The translations under genes and the position numbers were made by a program. Shown here in pieces: positions 27,778-30,042 of a stretch of DNA of 30,042 nt. Each line of letters begins with the position of its first letter. Positions within the stretch are counted from its first letter, which is position 1. The DNA is from a virus, in IMG/VR virus record IMGVR_UViG_3300037070_004296, positions 1 to 30,042 of that record; one strand, given 5' to 3'. Below the pieces are notes generated by a model. It was not told the DNA's origin. It did not search any database and saw only the letters and a program-made list of their open reading frames with translations.

Positions 27778-28953
27778 ATGGCCGAGAAAACACGACGCGA
27801 AATCCTATCCGAGGCCATTGAGGCCGATGAGGAAAACACTGGTGAACTCCAAGATACCGGGTCTGATTTGGGTGGGTCCGGAGTTTCTGAAGATACTTCG
27901 GGAGGTGATCAAGGAGATAGAGAAGCCGCCCCGGATAAAGATAGCACAACCGGTGAAGAAGACTCGAAAGCCAAGCTGGCCGATGACAAAGAACAGAAGG
28001 CAGGAGAGAAAGATCCTTATAAGAAAGAGCGCATCGCAGCCGCTAAGGATGATAAGGGCAAGTCGGGAGAGAAAGACGCCAAAGCTGGAGATAAGGATAA
28101 AACAGCTTCGGATATAAAGGCTCCAAACTCCTGGAAACCGGCAGAAAGGGAGCATTGGGCGAAGATTCCGAAGGAAGCTCAGCAAGCAATTCAGCGCCGG
28201 GAGCTGGAAGTCCAGCAAACTCTATCCAAAACAGCGACTGTTCGCCGTTGGGCCGAAGATTTTGCGAATGTAATCGCCCCGTACTCGCATCTCATCCGAG
28301 CACAGAATTCTACGCCTCTCCAGGCGATTCAAAACCTCATGCAGACGTCTGCCAGCCTGACAGTTGGAAGTTCCAGGCAGAAAGCGAACGTGGTAGCCCA
28401 GATTTGTCGCAATTTCAATGTTGACGTCAAGGAATTGGACGACGAATTGTCTAAAATCCTTGGCGTCGGCGGCCAAGGCGGAGAACGCAGACAAGAACAG
28501 GACCCGAACACTCTTCCTCCAGCATTCGCGCAGGCTTTGAAGCCAATTTACGACTTTATGGGGAACATCCAGTCTACCGTGGCTGAAAGGGATCAGCAAC
28601 TTCAGCAAAATGCCGTGAACACCGTGGAAGACTTCCTGGCAGACCCGAAAAACGAGTTTGCGGAAGATTTACGCGACGAAATGGCTGATATCATGGAGAT
28701 GAAGGCTGCGAGGGGCCAAAAAGTCACCATTCAGCAGGCGTACATGATGGCAGTCCGCCAGAACCCCGATATTGAGGCTATTGTTCAGCAGAGAACGGCT
28801 GCTGGCCGCGCGAATTCGAATAATGTATCGCGCGCGCGTAGGGCAGCCTCTACGATCAGTGGGAGCCCGTCTGGTGGCAACGCTGGAGCAAAGGGAGGAG
28901 GTAGTTCCCGCCGCGATGTGATTCGGGAGGCGATGAACGCGCAAGATCAGTAA
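27778..28953 (+). CDS. Scaffolding protein
   Basis: This 391-residue protein sits immediately before the capsid gene. The first 120 residues are acidic, lysine-rich and low in complexity (disordered). The middle (about 120-330) is helical, with NSWKPAEREHWAKIPKEAQQAIQRRE and YDFMGNIQSTVAERDQQLQQNAVNTVEDFLAD in segments. The C-terminus is Gly/Ser/Arg-rich with a final basic helix SSRRDVIREAMN, the type of end that binds capsid protein. AAAGGA lies just before ATG 27778. It would guide procapsid assembly and then leave. Confidence 0.82.
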   Translation: MAEKTRREILSEAIEADEENTGELQDTGSDLGGSGVSEDTSGGDQGDREAAPDKDSTTGEEDSKAKLADDKEQKAGEKDPYKKERIAAAKDDKGKSGEKDAKAGDKDKTASDIKAPNSWKPAEREHWAKIPKEAQQAIQRRELEVQQTLSKTATVRRWAEDFANVIAPYSHLIRAQNSTPLQAIQNLMQTSASLTVGSSRQKANVVAQICRNFNVDVKELDDELSKILGVGGQGGERRQEQDPNTLPPAFAQALKPIYDFMGNIQSTVAERDQQLQQNAVNTVEDFLADPKNEFAEDLRDEMADIMEMKAARGQKVTIQQAYMMAVRQNPDIEAIVQQRTAAGRANSNNVSRARRAASTISGSPSGGNAGAKGGGSSRRDVIREAMNAQDQ

Positions 28954-28961
28954 AATAGTGC

Positions 28962-28990
28962 TTGCAATCTCTGGAATTTGGTAGTATGCT
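28962..28990 (+). promoter_or_regulatory. Capsid promoter TTGCAA-N17-TATGCT
   Basis: TTGCAA (28962-28967) and TATGCT (28985-28990) are exactly 17 nt apart in the gap between scaffold and capsid genes. This gives the capsid gene its own promoter, with a leader of about 90 nt. Confidence 0.7.
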
Positions 28991-29081
28991 TCGTCCCGTG
29001 AGCTGAGAGCTAGGATCTCCCATCCCACGGGACGAGATCCCCAAGTTACGAAGCTGTCGTAAGAACAGAACTTTAACTTGG
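28991..29081 (+). other. Structured capsid mRNA leader
   Basis: TCGTCCCGTG (28991-29000) pairs with CACGGGACGA (29026-29035), 10 bp. GGATCTC (29013-29019) pairs with GAGATCC (29034-29040) as an alternative. Next, TTACGA/TCGTAA (29046-29062) competes with CCAAGTT/AACTTGG (29041-29047, 29075-29081). The last stem ends on the first bases of the capsid ribosome site GGAGG (29080-29084). Confidence 0.55.
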
Positions 29082-29088
29082 AGGTATC

Positions 29089-30042
29089 ATGGCATTTCCG
29101 AACGTCTCAGACGTTGTTGCTACGACTATCGAAAGTCGTAGCGGGGAAATCGCCGACAACGTAACGAAAAACAATGCTCTGCTCATGAAATTGAAGCAGC
29201 GCGGAAACATTCGTACGTTTGATGGCGGTTCGGTCATTTTCGAGGAGATTTCGTACGCTGAAAACGGCAACGCTGGATACTACAGCGGATACGACATTCT
29301 CCCTGTCGCTGCGCAGGATGTCATCTCTGCCGCGCAGTTCAGCATCAAACAGGCGGCGGTTCCCGTCGTCATCAGCGGACTGGAAATGCTCCAGAACGCT
29401 GGCAAAGAGAAGATCATCGACATGCTCGATGGTCGCATGGATGTCGCCGAAGCCTCCCTCGCCAATCTGTTGGCTGGTGGCGTCTACGCTGACGGAACTG
29501 GTTCTGGCGGTAAAGAAGTGACTGGCCTCGGTGCCGCAGTCCCTCTCAACCCCACGACCGGAACCTACGGAGCGATTGATCGGGCGACGTGGGCGTTCTG
29601 GCGCAACCAGTTCACGGATACCACTGGCATCACTGCTGCGACCATCCAGGCTTCCTGGAATGCTCAGTGGGCCAAGCAGGTACGTGGACGTGACCGCCCG
29701 GACCTGATCATGGTGGACAACGTCACGTGGTCGTTGTACATGGCCTCACTTCAGGCCATTCAGCGGTTCGTGGATGTGAACTCTGCCAACCTCGGGTTCC
29801 CGTCCATCAAGTTCATGGATGCCGACGTGGTTCTGGACGGTGGCATCGGAGGCTTCTGCCCCGGTGGCGTCGCGTTCTTCCTGAACACGAAGTACATCTT
29901 CTGGCGGCCGCACGCTCAGCGGAACATGGTCCCTCTCTCACCGAACAAACGGTACGCGATCAATCAGGACGCTGAAGTCCAGATCCTCGCGTGGGCGGGC
30001 AATCTCACTACCTCCGGCGCACAGTTCCAGGGCCGTTGGGAT
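29089..30042 (+). CDS. Major capsid protein, cut by right edge
   Basis: ATG 29089 has GGAGG 4 nt upstream, and the frame is open to the right edge for 318 codons. The N-terminus MAFPNVSDVVATTIESRSG, then NVTKNNALLMKLKQRGNIRTFDGG and SGLEMLQNAGKEKIIDMLDGRMDVAEASL, match a capsid family common in podovirus-like phages, presumably of HK97 fold. Later segments WAKQVRGRDRPDLIMVDN and FRP-like FWRPHAQRNMVPL also fit. It follows the scaffold gene and has its own promoter and structured leader, consistent with very high late expression. Confidence 0.9.
   Translation, partial: MAFPNVSDVVATTIESRSGEIADNVTKNNALLMKLKQRGNIRTFDGGSVIFEEISYAENGNAGYYSGYDILPVAAQDVISAAQFSIKQAAVPVVISGLEMLQNAGKEKIIDMLDGRMDVAEASLANLLAGGVYADGTGSGGKEVTGLGAAVPLNPTTGTYGAIDRATWAFWRNQFTDTTGITAATIQASWNAQWAKQVRGRDRPDLIMVDNVTWSLYMASLQAIQRFVDVNSANLGFPSIKFMDADVVLDGGIGGFCPGGVAFFLNTKYIFWRPHAQRNMVPLSPNKRYAINQDAEVQILAWAGNLTTSGAQFQGRWD

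Overview
The window is part of a tailed double-stranded DNA bacteriophage genome with a podovirus-like gene set: small and large terminase, a large portal with a coiled-coil tail, scaffold, major capsid protein, an internal or ejection-type virion protein, and an S74-type tail fibre. The host looks Gram-negative (Sec signal peptide, possible twin-arginine motif, sigma-54-like promoter sequences) but cannot be named from the sequence. Both ends cut genes: the left edge opens inside a virion protein and the right edge inside the capsid gene. The remaining morphogenesis genes, and perhaps lysis genes, lie outside. No integrase, phage RNA polymerase, endolysin or CRISPR array was seen.

Layout. 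1-3967 (+): end of the late operon, with virion protein, tail fibre, glycine-rich adhesin, a secreted Fn3-like protein and a two-helix membrane peptide. 3968-4876: convergent zone with two odd tRNA-like elements on the minus strand. 16941 down to 4877 (-): the early/middle operon. It carries membrane and LuxR-type HTH proteins, a Zn-site candidate ssDNA-binding protein, family A DNA polymerase, Cas4-like nuclease, VRR-NUC nuclease, SNF2-type helicase, an Ala/Pro-rich protein with its own promoter and terminator, and then a cluster pointing to thymine modification: glycosyltransferase, thymine pyrophosphorylase/HMUDK-like protein, ThyA-family enzyme, T4 Pnkp-like phosphatase and DUF3310. 17075-21656 (+): a TAT-like small protein, a Toprim/VapE-type primase-helicase and a string of tiny tightly coupled genes. 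21625-23320: a regulatory region with a lone minus-strand winged-helix-like gene, GTAAC repeats, three 33-34 bp palindromes whose arms each match the sigma-54 promoter consensus, about a dozen TAACATAAT repeats and a GC-rich gene with a strong terminator. 23321-30042 (+): the late packaging and head genes.

How it works together. Replication appears to rest on the primase-helicase, PolA, a candidate ssDNA-binding protein, SNF2 helicase and two PD-(D/E)XK-type nucleases. The modification cluster would make 5-hydroxymethyl-dUMP and decorate it in DNA, which would protect the genome. Expression appears to use a recurring promoter, TTGC plus 2 nt, N17, then a TATGCT-like -10, found upstream of at least six transcription units on both strands. 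The 21.9-23.1 kb region is the most unusual non-coding part and the best candidate for an undescribed control or replication element.
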